51,910 nucleotides of DNA from Burkholderiales bacterium UBA1834 (GCA_002339015.1 DDJC01000117.1:1-51910), one strand, 5' to 3'. Shown: positions 1 to 8,329, counted from the first letter of the stretch. Program-made: numbers and translations. The notes: generated from the sequence alone by a model not told the origin.

Positions 1-58
1 CGCCGCGCACCATGCGCGAACGAGCGTCTTCACCGAAACGGATGTCCTTTGCAGCCAT
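1..58 (-). CDS. groEL: GroEL chaperonin, N-terminal fragment (runs off the window)
   Basis: This is the 60-kDa chaperonin that, with GroES, folds cytosolic proteins using ATP. Only the first 19 codons lie in the window. They read MAAKDIRFGEDARSRMVRG, the classic GroEL N-terminus. The ATG is at 58-56 on the minus strand. groES lies upstream in the same orientation, giving the usual groES-groEL order, but the two are separated by about 144 bp containing an inverted repeat. Confidence 0.93.
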   Translation of the reverse strand, partial: MAAKDIRFGEDARSRMVRG

Positions 59-70
59 GGGTATTAACTC

Positions 71-192
71 CGGGAATGGGGAATGGGGAATCGGGAATCG
101 TCAAAAGCAGGAGCGGGGAACCGGTGGGGATGAAATCGAGCGCAAGGCATTCGCCGGCACTTCGATTCCCTATTCCCCATTCCCGATTCCCG
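71..192. repeat. Inverted GATTCCC/GGGAAT repeat between groES and groEL
   Basis: The arms at about 71-100 (GGGAATGGGGAATCGGGAATCG type) and 163-192 (its reverse complement, imperfect) can form a long hairpin with a loop of about 60 bases. As I recall, short GGGAATC/GATTCCC arrays of this kind are common between genes of Xanthomonadaceae. It sits inside the groESL operon, so it will be transcribed and could affect the groES:groEL ratio. I see no coding sequence in it. Confidence 0.75.
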
Positions 193-202
193 CGTTCTGG
201 GC

Positions 203-493
203 TCAGCCCAGAACGGCGAAGATGTCGTCTTCCTTCACGACCAGGTAGTCGGTGCCGTCCAGCTTCACTTCGGTGCCGCTGTACTTGCCGAACAGGACCT
301 TGTCGCCGACCTTCACCTTCGGAGCGCGCACGTTGCCGTTGTCCAGGACCTTGCCTTCGCCGACGGCGACGACTTCACCCTTGATCGGCTTCTCGGTGGC
401 CGAGTCCGGAATCACGATGCCGCCGGCGGACAGCTTCTCTTCTTCCATACGCTTGATGACCACGCGGTCGTACAGCGGCTTGATATTGCTCAT
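203..493 (-). CDS. groES: Co-chaperonin GroES
   Basis: The 96-residue co-chaperonin caps the GroEL folding cage in the cytoplasm. The start MSNIKPLYDRVVIKR, the mobile-loop motif SAGGIVIPDSATEKP (about residues 22-36), KVGDKVLFGKYSGTEVK and the ending DDIFAVLG are all typical, and the length is normal. AGAGGA lies just upstream of the ATG. A CIRCE operator about 50 bp further upstream indicates control by the HrcA repressor. Confidence 0.97.
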   Translation of the reverse strand: MSNIKPLYDRVVIKRMEEEKLSAGGIVIPDSATEKPIKGEVVAVGEGKVLDNGNVRAPKVKVGDKVLFGKYSGTEVKLDGTDYLVVKEDDIFAVLG

Positions 494-541
494 TTCAATC
501 CTCTTTAAGTGATTGATTGGACAGGGAAAGGGGCGGCGATG

Positions 542-568
542 TTAGCACTCGGAATGTGAGAGTGCCAG
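542..568 (-). promoter_or_regulatory. CIRCE operator (HrcA-binding site) of groESL
   Basis: TTAGCACTC, nine spacer bases and GAGTGCCAG match the CIRCE consensus TTAGCACTC-N9-GAGTGCTAA, with two mismatches in the right half. It lies upstream of groES in the expected place. HrcA binding here would repress groESL until heat shock. Confidence 0.9.
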
Positions 569-670
569 CAACGCGGGCAAACAAACCCCGGCGAACCGGG
601 GATTGCACGGAGATGGGGCCCGGGCCGGGCCTTTCAAGGGCCGGGGATCGAATGTTTGATCTTCGACCGT

Positions 671-689
671 ATTACGTCTGTAATTACGT
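671..689 (+). promoter_or_regulatory. ATTACGT direct repeats before the toxin-antitoxin operon
   Basis: ATTACGT occurs at 671-677 and again at 683-689, 12 bp apart, ending two bases before the antitoxin ATG. Antitoxins usually autoregulate by binding repeats at their own promoter, so this is a candidate operator. The role is inferred from position only. Confidence 0.45.
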
Positions 690-691
690 CC

Positions 692-916
692 ATGAAAACG
701 CTCAAGCTCAACCGCATCGGCAATTCCGTTGGCCTGGTCCTGCCCCGGGACGTGCTGTCGCGGCTGAAAGTAGCCGAAGGCGACACCCTGTATCTGACCG
801 AGGCGCCGGACGGTTACCGCCTGACTCCGTTCGATCCCGAGTTCGCGCGGCAGATGGATGCGGCCGAGCAGATCATGCGCGAGAACCGCGACGTCCTGCG
901 CAAGCTGGCCGAGTAG
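692..916 (+). CDS. AbrB/MazE-type antitoxin of a Doc toxin pair
   Basis: This 74-residue protein begins MKTLKLNRIGNSVGLVLPRD, the swapped-hairpin AbrB/SpoVT DNA-binding fold of antitoxins. The acidic C-terminal tail (FARQMDAAEQIMRENRDVLRKLAE) would wrap and neutralise the toxin. The ATG at 692 is preferred to an in-frame ATG at 656 because the conserved fold begins there. The toxin gene starts two bases after the stop, so the pair is translationally coupled. ATTACGT repeats lie just upstream. Confidence 0.85.
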   Translation: MKTLKLNRIGNSVGLVLPRDVLSRLKVAEGDTLYLTEAPDGYRLTPFDPEFARQMDAAEQIMRENRDVLRKLAE

Positions 917-918
917 CC

Positions 919-1317
919 ATGCGCGAACCGGTCTGGTTGCTGGAGTCGGTGATGGAAGCCGCCCACCTGCAGCAGTTGGCCGAACACGGCGGCCCGTCCG
1001 GCGTCCGCGACCCGCACCTGCTGCGCAGCGCGCTGGCGCGTCCGCAGCAGGTATTCGCCTACGGCGACGGGGTGGATCTGGCAACGCTGGCGGCGGCCTA
1101 CGCCCACGGCATCGCGCGCAACCACCCCTTTGTCGACGGCAACAAGCGCACGGCGCTGATTGCCCTGTTGCTGTTCCTGCGGCTCAACGGCCAGGACCTC
1201 GTCGCTCCGCCGATGGATCGCTATCTGATGACGATGGCGCTGGCGGCCGGCGATTTGAACGAGACCCAACTGGCCGACTGGATCCGGTCCCGACTCCAAC
1301 CTTTTCCGGCGCCCTGA
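919..1317 (+). CDS. doc: Doc family (Fic-fold) toxin
   Basis: This 132-residue toxin is of the death-on-curing type. Known Doc proteins phosphorylate elongation factor Tu and stop translation. The Fic signature HPFVDGNKRTA is at about residues 66-76, with the DGNKR form typical of Doc rather than the longer AMPylator motif. The start at 919 follows the antitoxin stop directly. The cassette sits between groESL and cutA, an addition to an otherwise housekeeping block. Confidence 0.88.
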   Translation: MREPVWLLESVMEAAHLQQLAEHGGPSGVRDPHLLRSALARPQQVFAYGDGVDLATLAAAYAHGIARNHPFVDGNKRTALIALLLFLRLNGQDLVAPPMDRYLMTMALAAGDLNETQLADWIRSRLQPFPAP

Positions 1318-1349
1318 ACCGGTGCCCACGCTGCGATAATCGCCGGGTC

Positions 1350-1682
1350 ATGTCCGTCCTGATCGCCTTCTGCACCTGCCCCGATGCCGACAGCGCCCGT
1401 CGCCTGGCCGGGACGCTGGTGGAAGAGCGGCTGGCGGCATGCGTGAACATCCTGCCCGGGATGACCTCGGTCTACCGCTGGCGGGACGCGGTGGAGACCA
1501 CCGACGAGGTCCAGCTGATCATCAAGACCACCGCCGTGCGCCTGCCGGCGCTGGCGGCCCGGCTGGCCGAGCTGCATCCCTACGAACTCCCCGAGTTGCT
1601 GGCGGTCCAAGCCGCCGCCGGCCTGCCCGCCTACCTGGCCTGGGTGACGGCGGAGACGAGCGAGCCCCGAGAGGAATCCTGA
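1350..1682 (+). CDS. cutA: Divalent-cation tolerance protein CutA
   Basis: This small (110 aa) trimeric PII-like protein is linked to copper tolerance and may assist the downstream redox proteins. Conserved features are CTCPDADSARRLAGTLVEERLAACVN near the N-terminus, then YRW, EVQLIIKT and the HPYELPELLAV motif. The start MSVLIAF at 1350 matches the family length. dsbD begins three bases after the stop, so the genes form an operon, as in related genomes. Confidence 0.93.
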   Translation: MSVLIAFCTCPDADSARRLAGTLVEERLAACVNILPGMTSVYRWRDAVETTDEVQLIIKTTAVRLPALAARLAELHPYELPELLAVQAAAGLPAYLAWVTAETSEPREES

Positions 1683-1685
1683 CCG

Positions 1686-4010
1686 ATGACGTGGTTGTCC
1701 CGCCTGCTGGCCCTGGGCCTGCTGTCCTTCGCCTGCGCCGCGCAGGCCCAGATCCGCCCGCAGGACCTGCCGCCGGTCGACGAAGTGTTCGTCCCCAGCG
1801 TGACCGCGCCCAGCCGCGACCGCATCGAGGTCAACTGGAAGATTGCCGACGGCTACTACCTGTACCGGCATCGCACCGGGGTCGAGGTGAGCGCCGGCGG
1901 TTTCACCGCCAAGCCGCTGCAACTGCCCAAGGGCAAGGCCTACCGCGACGAGTTCTTCGGCGACGTGGAAACCTATCGCGGCAGCCTGACCGCGGTGCTG
2001 CCCGGCCAGGCGGGCGCGGACGCCGATACGGTCACCCTCAAGATCAAGTACCAGGGCTGCGCCGACGCCGGCATCTGCTATCCGCCGCAGGTCCGCAACC
2101 TCACCGTGAACCTGCCCGGCGGCGCGCCCGCGGCGGCGGCGAACGATGCCGGCGGCTTCGTGCCGCTGGGTTCGCTGACCGGAGGCGGCTCGTCGCTGCT
2201 GGGTGGCGGCAAGGGCGCGGTCGATGCCGCGCCGCTGCCGCAGGATCGCGCCTTCGCGGTGGAAGCCATCGCCTTCGACGGCAACCAGTTGCTGCTGCGC
2301 TTCACCCCGGCGCGCGGCTACTACGTCTATCGCGACCGCACCTCGATGGCGCTGGAAGGCGCGTCCGGCATCGGCCTGCAGAAGCCGCGCTGGCCCAAGG
2401 GTCAGGCCTACCACGACGAGCACTTCGGCGATGTCATCGTCTACTTCGATCAGGCCGAAGTGCCGGTGCCGCTGAAGCGAGATCACGCCAACGCCACCAA
2501 GGCCACCCTGCGGGTGACCTTCCAGGGCTGCCAGACCGGCGGCATCTGCTATCCGCCGATGACCCGCCGGATCGCGCTGTCGATTCCGGCCGGCAAGGTG
2601 ACCCCGCCGGCCGAAGCCGCTGCCTCCGAAGCGCCGGCAGCGCTGCCCGCGTCGAATGGCGCGGCGGTTGCGGATACCGCCGGCACGGACGCATCCACTA
2701 TCGAAACACCTGCCGCCTCCGACGCGGCCGCTTCCGCCGGTGCCGCCACCACTGAGGTGCCACGCACGCGGCCGCCGAAAGACGCGCTGCGTCGCGCCTC
2801 GGGCACGCCGACCAGCCTGTGGCTGGCGCTGCTGCTGGCGCTGGGCGGTGGCCTGATCCTCAACCTGATGCCGTGCGTGCTGCCAGTGCTGTCGCTGAAA
2901 GCGCTGTCGCTGGCCAGCGGCGATCGACCGAAGGCGCGCGCGCTCTGGTACACCGCCGGCGTGCTGCTGAGTTTCCTGGCGGTGGGCGGCGCGGCCATCG
3001 CGCTGCGCGCGGCCGGTCAGGCGCTGGGCTGGGGCTTCCAGTTGCAACAACCGCTGGTGATCGGCGTGCTGGTGTACGTGGTGTTCGCGGTCGGCCTGAG
3101 CCTGTCGGGCGTGTTCGCCGTGGGTTACGGCCTGGCCGGCGCCGGCGATGGGCTGGCCCGCCGACACGGTCCGGCCGGTGATTTCTTCACCGGCGTGCTG
3201 GCGGTGGTGGTGGCCAGTCCGTGCACCGCGCCGTTCATGGGCGCGGCGCTGGCGTTCGCGTTCGCCGCGCCGGTGCCGCTGGCGTTGCTGGTGTTCCTGA
3301 TGCTGGGCGTCGGCCTGGCGCTGCCGTTCCTGCTGATCGGCTTCGTGCCGGCACTTGCCAACCGCCTGCCGCGCCCGGGCGCGTGGATGGAAACGCTGAA
3401 GAAGGCGCTGGCCTTCCCGATGTACCTGACCGCGGTGTGGCTGCTGTGGGTGCTGGGCCGCCAGCGCGGCATCGACGCGGTCGCGCTGGTGCTGGTCGGA
3501 CTGGTGTTGCTGGCGGTCGCCGCGTGGTGGCTGCAACGCCTGCGCTGGCGCGCCGCGCCGGTGCAGCGCGTGCTGGCGGTGCTGGTGCTGGCCTCGGCCA
3601 TCGTGCCGCTGGTGATGGCGCATCGCCTGCCGCCGCCGGAACGCGCCGCGCCCGCCGAGACGCAGCACAGCGTCGCCTTTTCGCCGGAGCGACTGGCCGC
3701 GCTGCGCGCCGAGGGCAAGGTGGTGTTCGTCGACATCACCGCCGACTGGTGCGTGACCTGCAAGGCCAACGAGAAGACCGTGCTGGACCGCGAACCTTTC
3801 CGCAAGGCGCTCGCCGATGCCAACGGCGTGCTGATGCGCGGCGACTGGACCAATGTCGATGCCACCATCACCGCCTACCTGGAACAGCACGGCGCGGTCG
3901 GCGTGCCGCTGTACGTGGTGTATCCGCGCAACGGCGGCGAAGGTGAAGTGCTGCCGACCGTGCTGACCCAGTCCATGATCGAGGACGCACTGGCGAGGGC
4001 CGCGCGATGA
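1686..4010 (+). CDS. dsbD: Thiol:disulfide interchange protein DsbD with a doubled periplasmic N-domain
   Basis: This inner-membrane protein passes electrons from cytoplasmic thioredoxin to periplasmic thiol proteins. A signal peptide covers about residues 1-22 (ending AQA). Two copies of the DsbD N-domain follow, each with a GC-x4-ICYPP motif, at about residues 124 and 281. The multi-helix membrane domain has its redox cysteines in MPCVLP (about 395) and SPCTAPF (about 513). The C-terminal thioredoxin domain carries DWCVTCK (about 688). At 774 residues it is longer than E. coli DsbD (about 565) because of the extra N-domain. The stop overlaps the next gene's ATG (ATGA). Confidence 0.94.
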   Translation: MTWLSRLLALGLLSFACAAQAQIRPQDLPPVDEVFVPSVTAPSRDRIEVNWKIADGYYLYRHRTGVEVSAGGFTAKPLQLPKGKAYRDEFFGDVETYRGSLTAVLPGQAGADADTVTLKIKYQGCADAGICYPPQVRNLTVNLPGGAPAAAANDAGGFVPLGSLTGGGSSLLGGGKGAVDAAPLPQDRAFAVEAIAFDGNQLLLRFTPARGYYVYRDRTSMALEGASGIGLQKPRWPKGQAYHDEHFGDVIVYFDQAEVPVPLKRDHANATKATLRVTFQGCQTGGICYPPMTRRIALSIPAGKVTPPAEAAASEAPAALPASNGAAVADTAGTDASTIETPAASDAAASAGAATTEVPRTRPPKDALRRASGTPTSLWLALLLALGGGLILNLMPCVLPVLSLKALSLASGDRPKARALWYTAGVLLSFLAVGGAAIALRAAGQALGWGFQLQQPLVIGVLVYVVFAVGLSLSGVFAVGYGLAGAGDGLARRHGPAGDFFTGVLAVVVASPCTAPFMGAALAFAFAAPVPLALLVFLMLGVGLALPFLLIGFVPALANRLPRPGAWMETLKKALAFPMYLTAVWLLWVLGRQRGIDAVALVLVGLVLLAVAAWWLQRLRWRAAPVQRVLAVLVLASAIVPLVMAHRLPPPERAAPAETQHSVAFSPERLAALRAEGKVVFVDITADWCVTCKANEKTVLDREPFRKALADANGVLMRGDWTNVDATITAYLEQHGAVGVPLYVVYPRNGGEGEVLPTVLTQSMIEDALARAAR

Positions 4011-4603
4011 AGCTCACGACCGCGCGCGTGCTGTGGGTGGCGGTGGCCGCCGGCGCGCTCGGCCTGCTGGCCAGCCATGCCCTCGACAGCGGCTGGCTGT
4101 GGCGTACCGAACCGGGACAGCAGGCGCTGCAGGCCGTCGTCAACGCGACCGCGCCCACGCCGCCGCCCGGCGTGACCCCCGCCAAGGTGGGCGATCCGAT
4201 GCCGAAGATCGCCCTGCCCGGCCCCGACGGAAAGATGGTGGACCTGGCGAGCTATCGCGGCCGTCCGCTGCTGATCAACGTATGGGCCAGCTGGTGCGGC
4301 CCGTGCATCAAGGAAATGCCGGAACTGGACCGCTTCGCCCGCGAACAGGGCACCGACGGCGTGCAGGTGATCGGCCTGGCGCTGGACACCGTGGAAGGCG
4401 TGAACGACTTCCTCGCCAAGGTGCCGGTGCAGTACCCGATCCTGCTGGACACGCCCGGCCCGGCCGACAGCAGCGTCTGGCTGGGCAACGCCAAGGGCGT
4501 GCTGCCCTACACCGTGCTGGTGGGCGCGGATGGCCGCATCCTCAAACAGAAGATCGGGCCCTTCGTGGAAGGCGAGATCACCGGCTGGGCGAGCAAGCAT
4601 TAG
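4007..4603 (+). CDS. TlpA/ResA-like membrane-anchored thioredoxin
   Basis: This 198-residue periplasmic thiol oxidoreductase has an N-terminal hydrophobic anchor at about residues 8-26. A redoxin domain follows, with the active site ASWCGPC (about 92-98), the IGLALD segment and a cis-proline region near GVLPYTVLV. The start overlaps the dsbD stop by four bases, so it is probably reduced by DsbD and may act in cytochrome c maturation or copper handling. The exact client cannot be read from the sequence. Confidence 0.9.
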   Translation: MKLTTARVLWVAVAAGALGLLASHALDSGWLWRTEPGQQALQAVVNATAPTPPPGVTPAKVGDPMPKIALPGPDGKMVDLASYRGRPLLINVWASWCGPCIKEMPELDRFAREQGTDGVQVIGLALDTVEGVNDFLAKVPVQYPILLDTPGPADSSVWLGNAKGVLPYTVLVGADGRILKQKIGPFVEGEITGWASKH

Positions 4604-4608
4604 CTTTT

Positions 4609-4677
4609 GCCTCCCCCTTTGAAAAAGGGGGACTGAGGGGGATTTGCTTTTTCTTCCAGCACCACGCAAATCCCCCG
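4609..4677. repeat. CCCCCTTTG/AAAGGGGG repeat, copy A
   Basis: CCTCCCCCTTTGAAAAAGGG, then ACTGAGGGGGATTTGC, a T-rich stretch and a complementary GCAAATCCCCC segment about 30 bases on. The element folds into nested hairpins and recurs at 4801-4868. A partial inverted copy lies at about 4698-4718. These resemble the dispersed REP/MITE-like repeats of several proteobacteria. The hairpin with T-run could also end the dsbD-tlpA transcript. Confidence 0.75.
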
Positions 4678-4800
4678 TCACCCGCTACGCGGGTGCCCGC
4701 CCCCTTTTTCAAAGGGGGCTAATGAAACTGAAATCGCGCGAGCTTTGCCTCCCCCTTGACCCGCCATTCGGCTGTTGAAAGCATTCTCGACCAGCTTTTT

Positions 4801-4868
4801 ACCTCCCCCTTTGCAAAAGGGGGATTGAGGGGGATTTGCTTTTTCCTTCCACCACCACGCAAATCCCC
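4801..4868. repeat. CCCCCTTTG/AAAGGGGG repeat, copy B
   Basis: This is a second, nearly identical copy of the 4609-4677 element in the same orientation, about 190 bp away. The bases between the copies hold no gene. It lies immediately after the stop of the minus-strand gene at 4885, between two convergent genes, a typical place for such repeats. Confidence 0.75.
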
Positions 4869-4884
4869 ACCGCCCACTCACCCT

Positions 4885-5934
4885 CTACTCCAACACCGCC
4901 TGCACATCCACGATGCTCACCCCCGGCATCTGCCCCAGCCACTGATCGAACCAGGGTTTGTGCGACGCACCGACAATGTTGAGCACGCGCTGCCCCGGCC
5001 GATCACGCACCGTCTCCAGGATGTTGGCGACCATGCGCAGGTTGCGGATTTCCCAGCCGTTGACCCAGATCTGCGGGTAGTGCTGCGGCGACTGCGCACG
5101 CAACGGGCCACGCAGATTGTTCTCGGCATAGATCCACGACACCTCGGGCTGGTTGATGTAGCGATACAGCGGCAGCAGGTCCGGCGCCTTGATCAGGCGG
5201 TCCTGCTCGGCGATGGCCTGCTCCAGCTTCGTGCGATCGGTCTTCCATGCCGCCATCACCGCTTCGCCAAAGGCCTTGGTGTCCGCGATCTGATGGCTGT
5301 CGCCGGTGTGATCGTCGATGGGATGCACGCGCTCCAGCCCCAGCCTGGCCGCCAGCCGCGCGCCGATCTGGAAGCTCTCGTTGTTGCGCGTTTCCAGTTC
5401 CCGCAACGCCTGCACCAGCGTCTCGTCCAGACCGTCACCGACGCGGCGCTCGCCCGCCGGCAGCCGCAGCCATTGCACGTAGGCCGACGCCGGGTCGCTG
5501 GCGGCCAGGAACAGCGCGGCCAGATGCCGGCGCTGCGCGGGCGCCGGATTCGCCGGCCACGCGGCCAGCGCCTTGTTCACCCCGGCAATCGCGGCGGGAA
5601 TGTCCAGGCCCGTGGCCGCCTTGACCTTGTCCGTGCTCCGGCAATAGTCCTCGCCGTAGACTGTCGGATGGCGCGCGGCCAGATCGCACTGCTCGCCGCC
5701 AATCGCCTCGATGGTGATGACCTGCGGCTTGAACGCGGCCAACCTGTCCAGCAACGGTCCCAGCCCTTCGCCCTTGAACTCCTTCCGCTCCCTCAGATGG
5801 ACCGAGCCCAGCACCAGCATCTGCGTGCGCGGCCCGACCATGTCGTCATCCAGCGTGGTCAGGTCGGCCTGCGCGTGGGCCAGCAAAGGCGTGGCGCCTG
5901 CCAGGCAGGCCATCAACATCATCGTCTTGCGCAT
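4885..5934 (-). CDS. Secreted TraB/DUF5694-like protein of unknown function
   Basis: This predicted periplasmic or secreted protein is about 349 residues, with a signal peptide MRKTMMLMACLAGATPLLAH ending at AQA. Near the N-terminus it has VLGSVHLR, and near the C-terminus NIVGASHKPWFDQWL. This spacing of a G-x-x-H strand and a GxSH-type motif recalls the TraB/ChaN/DUF5694 group of putative metal-dependent hydrolases. The ATG at 5934 is chosen because it starts the signal peptide; an in-frame ATG at 5985 would add 17 unlikely residues. The substrate is unknown. Confidence 0.6.
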   Translation of the reverse strand: MRKTMMLMACLAGATPLLAHAQADLTTLDDDMVGPRTQMLVLGSVHLRERKEFKGEGLGPLLDRLAAFKPQVITIEAIGGEQCDLAARHPTVYGEDYCRSTDKVKAATGLDIPAAIAGVNKALAAWPANPAPAQRRHLAALFLAASDPASAYVQWLRLPAGERRVGDGLDETLVQALRELETRNNESFQIGARLAARLGLERVHPIDDHTGDSHQIADTKAFGEAVMAAWKTDRTKLEQAIAEQDRLIKAPDLLPLYRYINQPEVSWIYAENNLRGPLRAQSPQHYPQIWVNGWEIRNLRMVANILETVRDRPGQRVLNIVGASHKPWFDQWLGQMPGVSIVDVQAVLE

Positions 5935-6074
5935 CCATCCGTCCTCGGTTGTATTCCCGGACAGTGCGATGCACAAAGCCAGCAAAGGGTTTAAACCCGC
6001 GCGACGAACACCCGCCTCGCGCGGACAGCCGCGCCATGGTCCACGTGCACGGGTTGCCAGAAGGCGCCCGTCCC

Positions 6075-7499
6075 TCAGAACGTGTACTTCACAGTCGTCT
6101 GCAAGCGCGACAGCTCGCCGTCCTGACCATCGGCGACTTCACGCTTGGCCCAACTTATCTCCGCACCAAGGTCCAGCCGCGGAAAAGGGGAATAGATCAG
6201 GTTCGCACGCCACGATTGTGTCCGCTTGGTGGCCAGCCCTCCCGAGCTCAATGCATCCGTATCGATGTATGCGGCCGAGTAAGCCAGGGTGCTGCGCAGG
6301 CGGTTGTCCCAGTTGTGGCGCCAGGCGGCGAAGCCGGCGTACAGGTCCTGCGCCTGCAACTCGCCGGACGGATCCAGATAGGCATCGGGCGCCATGCCGA
6401 AGCCGATGTAGCGCCCCAGACCGGGACCACCACTGAAGGTGTATTGCAGCAGGTCGCGTTCGCCCAGCTTGAATGACCCGGCGACGCTGAGCGCGTAGCC
6501 GTTGGACTTCTCGGTACGGGTGCGCAGCTGCCGGGCGAGGCCGGCTACGCTGAAGTGGCCCCAATCGCCGCGGGTCTGCCAACGCGCCGTGACGTCCGGC
6601 GCTGTGTTTTCACCCGAACTGATGTGCGCGGGACTGCCTGCCTGGTACCAGGTCTGCGGATTCTCCAGCGAGAACGACCACGGGCCCTGCGTATACCTTA
6701 GCTGTGCCTGGCGAGCGAATACGGTGCCATCGACAATGCCGACGAAGTCCACGCTCTCCGGCAGCGAGGCCAGATCCATGAAATTCGTCCAGGTCTGGCC
6801 TGCAAGCCAGCGATTCCATTGCACATAGGCATGCCGCAGCGTCGGCGGATAGCCGTTGGAGAATTTCTCGTTGCCTACGTTGCTGTTGCCGCCGCCGAAG
6901 AAATCGAACTCCACGTAGCCTTTTACCGTGTCACCAGCATCGGTCACACGGTCCACGCCAAACCAGATGCGCGAGAACTGCGCATGGAAGTCCACGTAGC
7001 TGTCGCCCTCGCCTCCGCCCACCGGTGTCGCGGTGGGGAAATAGAACATCCGGCCCGGCGTGCCGTCGGCAATGGCGCCATCGCTGGTACGGGTGGACAT
7101 CATGTCCAGCTTGATGAAACCGCCGTAGCTGAAATGGCTGTCGGCGCTGACGATGGCGGTGTCCTGGATGGGCGATTTCGCATTTCCGCCCAGTGCTGGC
7201 GCGCGTGCCGCCACCGCCCCGCTCGCTTGCATTCCCGGTCCGGTCAATGGCGCTGCGCCGGGCTGAAGTGGCGGGCGGGCGGCGTTCTCAGCCTCGCGTT
7301 CGGCGCGCGCCTGACTCAGTTGGTCCTGTTGCTGCGACAGTGCCTGCTTGAGCGCATTCAATTCGGCTTCCAGTTGCTGGATGCGCGCGTCCTGTTCCGC
7401 CTCCTTGCTTTGCGCCAGCGCGGTGGCCGACAGGGACAGGGCGGCCAGAATCGCACAAGCAAGGGCGGTGCGACGCACGACGATTGCGGATGAAGCCAT
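6075..7499 (-). CDS. DcaP-like outer-membrane porin
   Basis: This outer-membrane beta-barrel is about 474 residues. It has a signal peptide (about 1-30, ending ALAQ), a short coiled coil (about 33-70, KEAEQDARIQQLEAELNALK) as in trimeric DcaP porins, and a barrel ending in TTVKYTF, the terminal aromatic residue needed for outer-membrane assembly. DcaP-type porins take up dicarboxylates and other small anions. The downstream pcaD-like gene suggests a link to uptake of aromatic-acid substrates. A GGAGGGAAA ribosome site precedes the ATG at 7499. Confidence 0.8.
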   Translation of the reverse strand: MASSAIVVRRTALACAILAALSLSATALAQSKEAEQDARIQQLEAELNALKQALSQQQDQLSQARAEREAENAARPPLQPGAAPLTGPGMQASGAVAARAPALGGNAKSPIQDTAIVSADSHFSYGGFIKLDMMSTRTSDGAIADGTPGRMFYFPTATPVGGGEGDSYVDFHAQFSRIWFGVDRVTDAGDTVKGYVEFDFFGGGNSNVGNEKFSNGYPPTLRHAYVQWNRWLAGQTWTNFMDLASLPESVDFVGIVDGTVFARQAQLRYTQGPWSFSLENPQTWYQAGSPAHISSGENTAPDVTARWQTRGDWGHFSVAGLARQLRTRTEKSNGYALSVAGSFKLGERDLLQYTFSGGPGLGRYIGFGMAPDAYLDPSGELQAQDLYAGFAAWRHNWDNRLRSTLAYSAAYIDTDALSSGGLATKRTQSWRANLIYSPFPRLDLGAEISWAKREVADGQDGELSRLQTTVKYTF

Positions 7500-7556
7500 G
7501 TTTCCCTCCCAGGAACATAGATGGATGAGGTGCCGTGGACACGGCACGGATTCAGT

Positions 7557-8327
7557 TCATTCAAGGAAATCCAGCAAGACCTTGTTGAAGGCATCGGCGG
7601 ACTCGACATTCACCAGATGACGTCCCGGCAGCGTCCGCAGTTGTCCACCACAGGCGTCTGCAATGGCACGCAGATCGGCGGGCGGACAGACTGGATCCTC
7701 GTCCCCGGCGATGGCGAGCAGCGGTACCTGGATCGAGCCGGCGGCCGCGCGCAGATCCGCACCGGCCAATGCCGCGCAGCAACCGACATATCCCGGCACA
7801 GTGGTGGCCACGAAGCTGTCCAGAATCGCTTCCACCTGGTCCGTGGCACGTCGGCGGAAGTCCGCGCCGAACCAACGCTCTGCCGTGGCTTCACGCAGGG
7901 GTGCCAGACCCTGCGCCTTCACGGCGGCAATGCGCAAACTCCAACTCTCTTCGCTACCTATTCGCGATGCGGTGGCACATACCGCCATCCTGTCGAGACG
8001 TTGCGGCGAATGGATTGCCAGCCACTGCGCCACCAGTCCACCGATGGAAAGTCCGCAGTAATGCGTCCGTTCGATGTCCAGGGCATCCAGCAGCGCCAGC
8101 ACGTCATCGCCCAGATCCGCCAATGCGTAGGGCGGTGGCGATGCGCTCGACTTGCCATGGCCACGGCGGTCATAGCGCAGCACGCGGAAACGGGTCGACA
8201 ACGCGGCGACCTGCGCATCCCACATATGCAGATCGGTTCCCAGGGAATTGCAGAAGGTCAGCCAGGGTCCCTGCCCTCCATCCACCCGGTAGTGCAGCGC
8301 GTGGCTGCCGCGTTCCAGCATCGGCAT
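7557..8327 (-). CDS. pcaD: 3-oxoadipate enol-lactonase-like alpha/beta hydrolase
   Basis: This 256-residue alpha/beta hydrolase matches PcaD, which converts 3-oxoadipate enol-lactone to 3-oxoadipate in the protocatechuate/catechol pathway. Motifs seen: FCNSLGTDLHMWD (oxyanion region), YDRRGHGKS, the nucleophile elbow GLSIGG (Ser about 95), the Asp region AGDEDPVCPP and the catalytic His in LPGRHLVNVE. The ATG at 8327 lies two bases after the upstream thiolase stop, a coupling expected of a pcaF-pcaD operon. The remaining pca genes are not in the window. Confidence 0.83.
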   Translation of the reverse strand: MPMLERGSHALHYRVDGGQGPWLTFCNSLGTDLHMWDAQVAALSTRFRVLRYDRRGHGKSSASPPPYALADLGDDVLALLDALDIERTHYCGLSIGGLVAQWLAIHSPQRLDRMAVCATASRIGSEESWSLRIAAVKAQGLAPLREATAERWFGADFRRRATDQVEAILDSFVATTVPGYVGCCAALAGADLRAAAGSIQVPLLAIAGDEDPVCPPADLRAIADACGGQLRTLPGRHLVNVESADAFNKVLLDFLE

Positions 8328-8329
8328 GC

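Noticed and set aside
1221..3890. Very long minus-strand open frame opposite cutA/dsbD (889 codons)
   Set aside because: It mirrors the codon structure of dsbD in a GC-rich genome, is His/Gln/Arg-rich with no motif, and overlaps genes with clear families.
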